In this document: positions 23,308-34,158 of the stretch, piece by piece
Position numbering within the stretch: the first letter of the stretch is position 1
Layout: the number at the start of each line of letters is the position of its first letter
NCBI GenBank assembly: GCA_020081605.1
Contig: JAHREC010000009.1
Location: 2,542,001-2,606,000, forward strand
From: Albifimbria verrucaria
Taxonomy: Eukaryota; Ascomycota; Sordariomycetes; Hypocreales; Stachybotryaceae
Length of the DNA: 64,000 bases
Direction: 5' to 3'
The notes under the pieces: model-generated
Seen by the model: only the letters and a program-made list of their open reading frames with translations
Databases searched by the model: none
What the model was told of the DNA's origin: nothing
Made by a program: the position numbers and the translations under genes

Positions 23308-24942
23308 GCTGTCTTTTGGCAGTTTTAACTGCCTTAATGGATGGATGTATCAATGAACCGAAAATTGAACTAAAGAGTCCTAACTGGTGGTGAGAAAGAG
23401 CAACGATAGTTCAATTATTGGGAAATGACAAGAGAGGGACGGCCTTGATGCATTTACCAATCGAAATAGGCCATACTCCAGGCATCCACGTGAATGTCTA
23501 CTCTTACATACTGACAGAATTAATAAGCAAGCATTCCCGTAATACTATATTTCTAACCTTAACTAGGCATATTCCGGGCTACGTGTCGCGAACATCCTGT
23601 AAGATTAAATAGGTTATTTAATAGTTAAGAAAATACTAAAATTATTAAAATGATAGTTTGTATCTCTTAATTTTCTCATACATATAACTTGTTTAGCTCT
23701 ATTTAATAGATCAAATTAATATATATTAAAGAGCCTGTCACTTCCCTTTCGAAAACAAAGAGTTATTCTTTTGGAATATGGCTCTAGAGGTATGGAACAT
23801 ATGTCACACTGTTAGCAAATCGAATCTAAGCATCTGGCCACAGTAATATATACTTCTCATGAGGTTAGATTCAACTCATCAATACCACATAATCTACCTT
23901 AATCAAGCATTTTCCCTCTTTGGTTTCATTCCTTATCACTAACAACACCAATGCAGCTCATCTCGTTGATAGTTATGCGTGGTTCGTGAATGGAATGGGC
24001 ATTAACTTAGCTACCAGAAATATCAAGGTCTATATGTGCATTTAGTATTTGAACTAGCAAGAATTGATTAAAGAATCAAGGATACTGAGATACCTTAGCC
24101 TTATAGTGCACATTTAACTTGTTCGCAGCTGCCTTTAGGGCCTTCCTTACGCTGTAGTTCTTTCTAACCTTAGAACTTCTCTCGTCCTCGTAATCAAGAA
24201 GATCTATTTAGAGTACACACGATCAATCGGATATTCATTCTGATGCTTTAGACACAGTCACAATAAACCCCTGTTCCAAAGAAGTCACTAATGGTTCACT
24301 TTTTACATATTTTATGTCCTAATTGACCAACGCAGTTATAGGAGGTGGATCAGACCCCAGTCTTTCTCAAAATACCCTATCAATGAATTAACCCCACAGC
24401 CAAACGCCCTGAAAATGGCAAAGTCTCCTGAGACCCGAGTCAAGGAGACCACGATAGTGTGGAGCAAGATGTGTTTCACGTCCTAGTAACATCAGAAATT
24501 CTGAGGACATTATAGCTGATCATGCCTTAAGGCCACTCTTGGTGTCTATTGGCAGCTTATTACCTAGTCGTTGCTTGTCTGACCCATTCTTTATCAAGCT
24601 CGTCTTCAAGTGATATGTAGTTTTTGGAAAGAATTACCACTGCCCCAAAGTGATAGCCCAATACGTCGAGTATGTAGCTCAATCATTAGTTGTCTTACAA
24701 CTTCTGGAGTAATAGATTGTGATCTTAGCAGGTAAGTATGCGTATATGGTAAATATGCCAATGTTATCTGGTTATCATCTGATGTAACTTGATTAAATAA
24801 CTATGAGAAAATGTACATTCATTTATCATTCGAGCCTATTAATTCCAACATATACACCTAAACCTAAACCTTCAGCATGTTCTTACATGATTTTAGCCCC
24901 CTTTGTTTTGCAACGCCTTGAATACATCCCAGTCGATTTTTT
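23308..24942. other. AT-rich gene-free block
   Basis: 1.6 kb rich in TA. I find no supported gene. At 23953 an ATG with a leader-like context starts a short hydrophobic run (MQLISLIVM) but stops after 12 codons. The first 200 nt should contain the promoter of the minus-strand NB-ARC gene. Confidence 0.5.
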
Positions 24943-26373
24943 CTAACACTTTTTATGCCTCCTTCTAATAGCCTCCGCCCGGCTTTGTTCAAAGTAAAAC
25001 GCCCAAGTACTCTGTCCATTAACAGTACTGCCCCTCGACTGCTCATTATGCCGATGTGCTGAACCGCTTGCTCCCTAAGGCAAATCGTCGTAGCGGCTTG
25101 GCTGCGCAGTATTCTTCTATCATTAAATCCGTCTGTCCGCGCCCACGCTCTCGCAAATGCGCAATTAGGTCAGGCACGCGAGCACGGTCAAAGACAAGCG
25201 CTTGCGTGCAGCACCCTTGTATGTCCATTGGCATCACGCCAGCGTGTTTTTGCCAGGATGGCCCACCAGGAATCATGTTTCCAATTGTACGGCCAGCCCC
25301 TTGGAGGGAGTACATGGGCAAACTGTACTTGCCAGCCATGAACACGAGGGCGGTGAAAGCAGGGGCGAGAATGAAGGAGAGCACAAGAATGGTCGGGATA
25401 TCGAGACGCAGGCCCAAGGCGGGTGATTTCCAGATCCAAATCGCCCTTGTGGTCGCGCTATTCTCTCCGCCGATCCGGTTGCGTCTGTGGCTATACCAAA
25501 GTAAAAGCTGGCGAATAACCACAAGTCCAGCCAAGATGGTGAAAGAAGCAAGCGCAAAAGTTTCGGTCAAATGACCGTACCACCAGTCAATGTTGGCATC
25601 CCACTCCAAGAAGGTCTCGGTGTAGAACAGGCGTAGGTAGAGCCATGGAGGCTCCCCACTGGTTGGAGGTGAAGTTGTCAGATGTTGGAGGCCGAAAAGC
25701 GTACGGGACAACCAGTCAGCGGCGAAGACAATGTCGTCCTCGAAGACGGCAATGAAGGGCGCCTGCGTATCATTGTAGCACTTTTCCAGTACGTAGAGGT
25801 AATCCAACACCCCTTTCGTTGGAAGTCCTTTTCTTCTTCAAGGCGGCGTAGCTCGGCCATTTCGGCTTCTGGTAGGCCTTCATAGCCAGAGGCGTGGTCA
25901 ACCAACGAAGATAGCCAAGGGGCATTGAAATCAGGGTGCTGTGCCGGATCAGCCGCATTGGCGAAGAGCACCGATACGTTGAGTGCGGACCGCTCATGTG
26001 GAGCCAAGCCCTCAAGCATAGTCCCTATCGAGTCGGAGAAATACAAGGCTGCATCGGGATGTTCACGGCGGACGGTGACGAAGGCGGCACAGAGAGCCGG
26101 ATCGTTGCCGGCATGTTGGGGAGAAGCTGAGGACAACTCAGTCGAATTTAGAGCCGGTCCCGAATGCCGTTTGAGAAAGTTACGGGCCTCTTGCTGGCGT
26201 ACGTGTGAGTAGTCCAGGTCATAGATGTGCTCGCTGTGGAAGTATGCGCCGTGTGGATTGCGCCATAGCGCCTGGTCGCAATAAGCGAAGACGAGGAGCC
26301 ATATAAGGCCGCCTAAGGCCAGTGCTCGCACCGCCGGGATGGAAGTAATGCCTGTGACTATCCGCAGGACCAT
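24943..26373 (-). CDS. PGAP4-like GPI-glycan glycosyltransferase (three membrane segments)
   Basis: About 475 residues, single exon. The ATG at 26373 gives an N-terminal membrane anchor (LALGGLIWLLVFAYC). The catalytic region has PFIAVFEDDIVFAADWL with the EDD metal-binding motif. Two closely spaced membrane segments (ALASFTILAGLVVIRQLLLW; PTILVLSFILAPAFTALVF) are inserted inside the transferase domain, followed by MDIQGCCTQALVF. This split layout is the hallmark of PGAP4/TMEM246, a Golgi GalNAc transferase acting on GPI anchors. Breaks at C4 25810-25813, CCC 25073-25075 and C4 25031-25034 are each resolved by one added G on the coding strand; the third restores a family-like C-terminus STWAFYFE and the stop at 24943. 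Some fungal annotations call this family integral membrane protein. Sugar specificity in fungi is not known. Confidence 0.8.
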
Positions 26374-27281
26374 CGCGGGCGGCGCGATTCAAAGAGATGC
26401 ATGAAGTTGACAAAATGGGATGATGCTCCCAATTGCATCCGGTTCAGGTAAGTGCTAGTTCTAGATCCGTCACGTGACCAGGAACCAGCCAACTTCAATG
26501 GGAGAAAATATGTCTCTGTGTAAAACTCTGGTAGAGAATGGGAATCAGCATGCGCCTGATATAAATGCTGGTGAGAGAAGTCAGGATGCCAAAAGGGGTT
26601 TGTGTAGTTGTGAGGTCGCCTTTGATAGGTGGAGCTGACCCCAGTCGTGCTTCAGCCTGGATGTAGGTAAACGACTAATAGAAATCGCTTGTTACGATTA
26701 CCTAACCGTAGTGCTACGCAGCAGAGTGTTTGGCCGTTCTATTAATATTACTAACCGTGCATATGTCCGAGTATAGCTGCTTACCCTAAACCATTGGAGT
26801 GTCCCATGGGAACATTTATTATTACCTTACAGTTAGAATGTCTCTATTCCACTCTACCCTGTTATTTAAACTATTCCAGATATCTCCCAAGTTGTAATGG
26901 CCTAATTGGTGATGCCACTGCGCCCGTACCATAGATGACATCATTCTTGATAAACACTCAAATAGTACCGTAAAAGAACCCAGCGAGAGCACAGGCTACG
27001 TGTGTGACCAATCTCATGCAAAAATATTTCATATGAATTCCACTTGAGACTTGTCAAATTCCGCATCTCTGGATACTACACTGAGGGTCCAGAACTTTCA
27101 CAAGCGAACAGGTTCTTTCACAACCCCTTTCAATAGCTTCCTGCGTACCAAACCCGTAACGTGCCCTAAAATCCAAAAAACTGTTCAATATTTAATTGCA
27201 GGTAGATTCAGATGGTTGACTATAACAAATGTTAACGCATTAGCACACAGAGCCGTGCTTCCAACCGTAAATGAAATAACA
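26374..27281. other. Intergenic, no gene seen
   Basis: Promoter side of the PGAP4-like gene, then AT-rich spacer. The long plus-strand open frame starting at 27051 overlaps the small secreted peptide gene on the other strand and looks like its shadow. Confidence 0.45.
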
Positions 27282-27440
27282 TTACCCAGGGCAGAGAGCA
27301 GCCATGCAACGACCAACGCACTCGGCAGGATTGTAATTTGGATATCCGCATCCGCACCGAATCTTGCAGTCGCCATGACAGTTGGCGTTTACACCAGCGA
27401 TAAGCGTCACAAGGGCTACAACAATTGTAGGGAATCTCAT
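27282..27440 (-). CDS. 52-residue secreted cysteine-rich peptide (7 Cys)
   Basis: Too short for usual ORF cut-offs. The ATG at 27440 opens a clear signal peptide (MRFPTIVVALVTLIAGVNA) with a likely cut after VNA, leaving a 33-residue mature peptide with seven cysteines in the order C-x3-C-x3-C-x-C-x9-C-x3-C-x4-C, including the core CGCGYPNYNPAEC. The stop is TAA at 27282-27284. A TATA box (ATATAAATA, minus strand, 27517-27525) sits 77 nt upstream, followed by a CA-rich leader, so the gene structure is complete and has no frame break. Cysteine density and size are those of secreted fungal effector-like or antimicrobial-type peptides. No homologue is known to me and no activity can be assigned. 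The odd cysteine number leaves one Cys unpaired or used for dimerisation. Confidence 0.7.
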   Translation of the reverse strand: MRFPTIVVALVTLIAGVNANCHGDCKIRCGCGYPNYNPAECVGRCMAALCPG

Positions 27441-29497
27441 CTTGACGGCTTTTGCAGGATACGAAGGTGTTTGGGGTTCTCTGAAAGTGAGTTAAGGCAT
27501 GACCAGATTATAGGCATATTTATATCCGTCAGGAACTCGCGCAGCTTAAGGAAGCCCGTCTCCGATGGCCCGTAACGGTAGTTTGGCTTGCGCTGGAGCG
27601 GAATTGCTTAACGTTCTCTCCTAAAACGAGTTCCGTAAGAAGGACCGATATCGAGAGCCAATCCAACGTTCGTGCTTCTAGGCGATCTATATTCCGCTTT
27701 CTCATCACCTGCTCTGTCCCACTGGCTCATATGCATGGAGTTTGAAAGAGAGACAGTAGGCAAACTTCAATAGGTCCTTTTAGAGAACACTATCACAGGG
27801 CGGAATCCATATTCAGGCTATTTTCAATTGGCAACCTAGGCGCCTGCAGCTGGGTTCAGCTGCTGCAGCCATTCGCGAAACTTACATTCAACTTAGACGA
27901 CTTACTTGTTTGAGCGAAATTCTGTATCAGCAATGTTAAGCGCACACATGCATCGCAACGAAATTAAGCAATATAACACAAGATTTTCCAGTAAATGGAT
28001 TGTGGTAAGAACGGCTTTGGCTTGGTAGGACTACCCCCGTTAAAGAAGGCGATGGAGCGAGTAAAGAGTCCCACTGCTGTCTAGATACGAACGCTACTGC
28101 CATGGGTATTAATGCAGTCTCCATTGCTATTCGGCGGATCGTCACTAAACAGGTCTAGCAGGACGTGGCTACGTGACGTACGTCTTTGTCACATCTGGGC
28201 ATAAATATATGTGCGGTGTTCTTGCTCCTGGAAAACTGATGTTGCCAGTAGATTGTAGTCAAGTTGCCTTGGTACCGCATGACCTTATCTGGAGGCATTC
28301 CTACTACGCTGCAGAGTCGTCCAGTTTTTTCTATGAAGGCAGGACTGATAATTCTTACCTGCTCATCTCATTTCTTAGCGATGATACTACTGGTATCAAA
28401 TTCTGTATAGGCTAACTCAAATGTGATGTCTTCTGTCTGAATTAGGAAGGTTTGCTTGGCATGAGTTGCAGCAGACGCCAAGAAAAACAAGCATCAGATC
28501 TGCTTTAGGTGAATGTACTATCACAAATTAAGCACAATGGTTTTAAGCCCTATCAAGATCAGTAAGTATATTACGGATGGAGCAGTCTGTCAAATTACGC
28601 CGTGAAGAGCGCATTGCCCGGTGACACTGACTCATGGCATCGTCAAAATCCAAACCACTCGAGATCTGACCCTCTCTTCCAACCTCGACATGATTAATGG
28701 GTGCGAGTTAATTATTGTTATACGCAAATTCAATTAAATCAGTTGGATACGAAAGCTCCAATATCGCAGGTTTTATGGTTATATAAATTACATGGCTGTC
28801 GTCGGATCTTCGGAGCACTCGTTTCATCCCATCAAGCCTACGGCGCATGATCGTGACACCACACCCACTTTCCGATGAGCCAGACCTTGCCTTAAGCCGG
28901 GTTACCTAAGAAAATGTTTCGAGTAAGTGAAAAGAGGAAGTCCTCCGCGCGCTTGTTAAGGGGCGAGGAGTAAAAGGGCAAGGTCATCCGCTTAGCCTAG
29001 TCTTCGCTGACCGCGGTAAAGGTTGCCGAACGCATGGAAGCCACGAGGTTGGCGGGCATGGGCCCGGAAGTTTCGGTGACCTAATCCTCCCGTTGCCATC
29101 ATGCGACTTGCTCTCACTTGTTGTTGCAAACTTATTGTCGGGGCCGTAAAAGCGGACCCCAGCATTTGTCTTTAAAGTGTCCGTACGGAGTAAAACAACC
29201 CGAGCCGAAACAAAATACCCACTCCGGATCCCTGATTTAATTTACCAGCCTGAAACTCCACCTTGGAGTGTTGCTTCTATACGATATTGACTATCAAGGA
29301 TTGCCGTCATGGAGGACTTGCTTCATATAGTCCAGAGGTGCCCAGATTTCTGGTTCTGCAACTGGAGTTGTTTCCTCAACACTTGGTCTTTCGTTCATTT
29401 GTCGCCCTGGTTGGCACCATACATTCTTTGACTCTATACCGAGTTCTCTTACATTCGTTTTTAACTACACAACCTTTATTTCAACTCGAAAATCAAA
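27441..29497. other. Gene-poor region: peptide promoter, then metalloprotease promoter
   Basis: The left edge holds the TATA box of the small peptide gene (27517-27525). The last 250 nt before 29498 form a CT- and CAA-rich leader for the metalloprotease. In between I see nothing supported on either strand. Confidence 0.45.
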
Positions 29498-30819
29498 ATG
29501 CGGTTCTCAACTGTTGCCATTACTGGTCTTGTTGGCAGTGTGACTGCTCTGTCCGATCTCGATGGCTCTGTGTGGAAGGCATTGGAGGACAAGCAGCTTC
29601 CTGGACGCAGCTCCGCTGACCGTGTCAACAACCGCCCGGTCAAACGCCAGTCGGGCTGGAACCCACCCTCAGATCTCGCTGCACCATTGAAGGAAGTCTG
29701 GGATCACTGTTCGTCTACTTATGATGGTGGTATCGAGGGTAACAAGAACTGGGGCTGGCACCAGGTTATGCGGAACAAGGGGTATGACAAAGAGACCTGT
29801 TTATGTGTTGTGAAGCAATGGACTAACATGTTTGTATAGCTCGTTGAACATTTGCGTTCGATGGGATTCCAAGGCTACTGTAACCGAGGCGGAGCGCACG
29901 AAGGTTGCTGCAGCCTACAATGCCCAATACCAGAAGTGGTTTAAGTGGGCTTATGGTTTCGACGGCTTCCCTACTCCAAGGTCGATGTCAACATTGTTGG
30001 CTGGGCAGTCAAGGACAAGAGCCTGTTGCAGGGCTCCACGGATGGAATCGATGTATACACCGATCTTGACGCCGACGGTGTTCCTATGTGTGCTATCGGT
30101 TGTGCGGGTGAGGCCCACCTCGACGGCGACTACAGCGGCTGTGCAGGCGGCGCCTCCAGCCACTACGACCACTCCCTCTGGTTGACCGATGGACTCGAGG
30201 GCGGTTTTGGATACAGCTGGGGTCAGCAGGTTGGACGAGAGTACTTCATGAACAACATCGACTCCGACAGCATTCACATCTTGCTTCACGAGATGGGCCA
30301 CACTTTTGGTCTCGACGACTTCTACGACTGGACTCCCAAGGGCGTTACCAACTTCATCATGCTTGCTGGCTCGTCCATGGAGATTACCGACTTCGATGGC
30401 TGGATGTACCGAAACTGGTGGTACGAGCTCTCTAAGATCAACGGCTGGGCTTCCTCGACCGACTCGACCGATGCCGCCTCTCCCAGCACTACTGCTCCTT
30501 CTACGCCGAAGCCCACTTCTGTGAAGGAGACTCCTGTCGAAACATCTGCCCCTGCTGAGGCCCCAGTTGTCGAGACTCCTGCTCCCGTCGAGACTTCCGC
30601 TCCCATCGAAACTCCTATCGTCGAGCCATCCACCCCCGTCGAGACCGTTGAACCTGCCCCGAGCCTTCCATCCCAACTGCTGTATCTCCTAAGCCGGTTA
30701 CTGGCAACGCCATTGCGAAGTGGGGTCAGTGTGGAGGTATGAACTGGACCGGTTCTACAACATGTGCCTCCGGCTCGACTTGCACCAAGCAAAATGATTA
30801 CTACTACCAGTGCCTGTAA
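29498..30819 (+). CDS. Secreted metalloprotease with C-terminal CBM1 cellulose-binding module
   Basis: About 420 residues. Signal peptide [17 protein letters not shown]; a KR-rich pro-segment end (RPVKRQSG) may be a Kex2-type site. Exons are 29498-29781 and 29840-30819. The catalytic domain carries [11 protein letters not shown] (HExxHxxGxxD, metzincin-type with Asp as third ligand) and a later Met in [11 protein letters not shown] Pro/Thr/Ser-rich linker of about 65 residues (repeated [12 protein letters not shown]) follows, then a complete fungal CBM1 starting [15 protein letters not shown] and ending YYYQCL. Breaks at CCC 29969-29971 and C4 30657-30660 are each fixed by one C; the second puts the CBM1 in frame. 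Without it the protein would end in the linker. It probably targets substrate held in a plant or fungal/insect wall matrix. Confidence 0.85.
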
Positions 30820-32765
30820 GCGAAGGCATTAAATAGAATGCCAGAGGGCTGGGTAATGGAGGCTTCAAAGAAGCTATTCGAGTTGAGCCTTGAGTGCTCA
30901 GTTTATTCTTGTGTATATAAGTGGTTAGACTACCCGACCTTATGGGTGTAAAGATAAGATATGAAAGCATATTTGCCATTATACTATTTCGATTAGTGTT
31001 GACGGTGAAGATTTTTGTTTTCCACCCAGACTGTTGGTAGGGCCAATTCATGGGCGCAAGTGACGAGAGAGTATCTTGTAAGAATGAGATATCATGATAG
31101 GAAATTGACACTGAATGGAGTGAGTAGACTCCATCATCTTCTCACTTTTATCATCGACCCTGTTGGAGTATCTCTGTTCCTTGACCAATGGTAAATCTTT
31201 CTACGATGTGCCCATTGTAAATATAAGCATTCTAGTTCTTTAGGACAAGCCTGTCTCGTAATTCTACATACCCTGCTACAGCGACTGAATGAGAATAGTA
31301 CTTCGGTGTACGTTTATTTGTTCACAAGTCCATTATAATTCGGACGGAAAGTAGGTTGGGTGTCCAAGTAGGTCAATAAACCGGCCCTCTAAATTTTGTC
31401 TTCCTCGTCATTGTTTGATTTCGAACCGTGCTAGAGATGTATGATATTAAACCCGTGACCCGCTTGCTGTTGGTCTCCGTGACTCTCGGTCCGACAAGCT
31501 TCATTCAGCATGCGCTCCTTGAGTTAGATAAATCGCCAGCGTTTCAACCAGCGGTATTACTTACAGTACAAAAAAACCACATAGACCGAGAATCTTATGC
31601 GCGTCAGACAGAAGTGTTCTATTTACGACCGACTCAGGACTGCCTGAGCTCGTCATGGTCGGGTTGCCCTTGCCTATTAGGTTCGCCCTTGGTAATTGTC
31701 AAGTGTCTAGTCTACGTGAGTTTATGTTCTACATGCGATTTAGAAACACATTCTGGGCGAAGCAGATGCTACGATGCATACTTTGACATAGCGGAACGAT
31801 TGTGTATCAATGCAGCTACGTCAACTCGTATAATAGTTAAAGACAGGCAACAATGATTTTACGATAGAGAAGAAATACGATAGTTCTGAGATTGAGACTC
31901 CGTGGAAGCACTTACAAATACCCATTAGCTCACTAAGAGAAGAGAATGGATAGGAATCAAATGCGGGACAAGCTAGAGGTTAATAAGAGTACGGAGGGCT
32001 GAGTCCAACCAAGGCACCTATGAACCAAGATATTATATGGACGATGGAGTACGTCTGCTGATCTAAACAGTACGTCGTAATCCTTGTCCTGTTGTGCTAT
32101 AAAACAACAAAAGGCTCGAATTCACTGCCCTGGCATGTGTCCGGTGTGAGGATCTGGGACTACGATCGGCGCGAACAGCAGGACATGGGGTTTGGTGGTG
32201 CTTCGGCGAAATCCTCCCGGCAAAAGCTCAATTGAATTCGTCGTTTAAGTTGCACACTACGACGTAAAGCCGCCAAGAGGCGGTTTGATTGTGGCTGTAG
32301 GCCTGGCTGCAGTGCTACCCCACGAGAGATTGCCATGGGTGGCAGGTGGATGTGATGATGGCGCGTCGTGGGGTCTGTGCGCAGCCGCGGATGGGTGAGA
32401 TGCGGAGACGTGGATGAGTAAACGAATGAGTAAAGGCCGGATGAGAGCATGCGCGAGGCATGGGCCCTCGTGGCTCGGCTTGGTGATGGTTGAGAAGAGG
32501 AGAAGAAGCAAGTCATGGTCATGTCATTCGAGGCGACGGATTGGCGGCAGCACATGAGTAAGGCAAAAAGCCCAAAGAGGTCAGTCAGTCAGGGGACCAT
32601 CCAAGTACCGGATACCAGGAGCGGAAGCTGGAGCTGCTAGCGCGCGACCTGACGACCAGGTACCGCGTAGGGTCAGCTGCGCCCCAAGGTACGAGCTGTT
32701 CAAGGTCCACCTGAAATGATGGGCAGACGCTCAACGAGTATCGCCAACCTGAAACTTCGTGCAGC

Positions 32766-32796
32766 TGCTGGCACTGGCACTGGCACTGGCACTGGC
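32766..32796. repeat. TGGCAC hexanucleotide tandem repeat
   Basis: Five near-perfect copies of CTGGCA, in a non-coding context. Confidence 0.75.
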
Positions 32797-33661
32797 GCTC
32801 ACCTGCGATGCTTGACACGGGAAGAGTCTCGACTTGGCTTATTCTTATTTTCATGACCGGATCATCCGAACATTTTTTCCCACCCTCATTCTTCATCTGA
32901 CTCGTTCCATCACCACCACGTTGCTCCCCTCCCCCTCCTTCTTTCTCCGCCCTCGTACATACATACACTTATTTGATTGATCCCGTCGTATCCGCGGATT
33001 CCTCCTTTCCCGTTGGGGCGACGCATCGTATTTCAGGTAAATTGACCAACAACGCCATGTTATGTTGTGCCATGTTACTTTGGACCCTGCCGTTACGACA
33101 AAACTCTCCGCGTATCTTGATCTTGCTTCCCTCGTTTCACTCCTGTCTGTCTTAACCTGTCTTGTCTCGCCCTGCTTGTCCTTCACTCACCTCACCCTTT
33201 CCTCCTTCTCCCGGAAGCAAGACGCCTCTTTTCTGCCCTTCAGACTGCTTCTCTGTTGACGATCGACGGACCCAGCGATTTGCTGACGCGCCAAGCACTA
33301 GCTCCTAGTTATCTTGAATTCCTTCCATTCTACGGATTAGGCGCCCTCCTGTTCTCATCCTCGTTCTCGTCTTCGTCCCACGCAGCGCAGCAGTGCCGTC
33401 AATTCCGGTGCCTGATTGGACGGACCCGTACCGAAGCTCGTGTCCCCTGGCTCGTCATCTTGTAGGGAACCCTGGGCCAGCCCGTTGTCCGTGCTCGCTC
33501 CCTCCCTCCCGCTCGCTCGCTCGCTCGTCTTTTTTTTATTCCCTCTCTATGAGTGAGAGCCTCCACCGGTTTACCTGCTCCATTGCTGCTAGCGTTACGG
33601 AGCAACAGTAGTCTGATCTTGGTCTGGTCTAGGTCCGTCGTGGTCTGGCTCAGCCTAATCC

Positions 33662-33700
33662 CCAATCCAGTCCAGTCCAGTTCAGTCCAGCCCAGCCCAA
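33662..33700. repeat. CAGTC pentamer repeat
   Basis: CCAGT/CAGTC/CAGCC pentamers in tandem, inside the CT-rich Sec2 upstream region. A TGCGC pentamer run follows at about 33810-33827. Confidence 0.7.
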
Positions 33701-34158
33701 CAGGCCCCGAGCTTGGTTTTGACTGACGGAGTCTTGGCTTCTGTCTTGTCCCTTCCGTGCTGCCAGGAAAAGCTGGTGGTGCCACTCGCTAGTGACTGAC
33801 CTACCTGGTTGCGCTGCGCTGCGCTGCTTCGCCTCACCCTGCCAACTTGGGTCTTTGGCTTTTCGGCGTTTACCCTGCTGACTGACTTGGTGGTGACTTA
33901 CTGACCTCACTCTGACCCTGGTCGGGGCGAAACTCGGCGACGCAATTAACGCTTGTCTCGTTGGACCGAGCTCAACCTACCACATCCATTATTCTTGCAT
34001 CTTACTTCCTTTTCGCCTCTCCAACGTTTTTTTACCCCCATCCTTAACCGTGCTGCTCGTCTTCGCAACGTCGTCCCCTTGGTATCTTGCGAGACGCAGC
34101 CACCATAGACGTCAGGGACTTGGCTGCTTGCTAGCTTTCGCCTGGTCTGGCTGCGACC

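Larger units (their letters stand above)
30820..34158. other. 3.3-kb intergenic region with simple repeats
   Basis: The left half is moderately AT-rich with no supported gene; a 142-codon open frame at 31428-31856 has no recognisable features. The right half (32.9-34.15 kb) is strongly CT-rich and reads as a long promoter/leader for Sec2, with GCTC repeats at about 33510 and a T8 run at about 33530. Confidence 0.5.

Noticed and set aside
23930..24060. Leader-like sequence and ATG with a hydrophobic start (MQLISLIVM)
   Set aside because: Stops after 12 codons and no continuation was found in any frame or after splicing; at most a relic.
24864..25046. 60-codon minus-strand extension of the PGAP4-like gene (KCLGCIQ-type, AT-rich codons)
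   Set aside because: Adding one base at C4 25031-25034 gives the expected family C-terminus (WAFYFE) and an earlier stop at 24943, so the longer frame is an artefact.
27051..27575. 174-codon plus-strand open frame
   Set aside because: It is antisense to the small secreted peptide, has no promoter, domain or signal peptide, and the opposite strand has a complete gene structure.
31428..31856. 142-codon plus-strand open frame
   Set aside because: No recognisable motif, no intron or promoter support, and codon use unlike neighbouring genes; likely chance.
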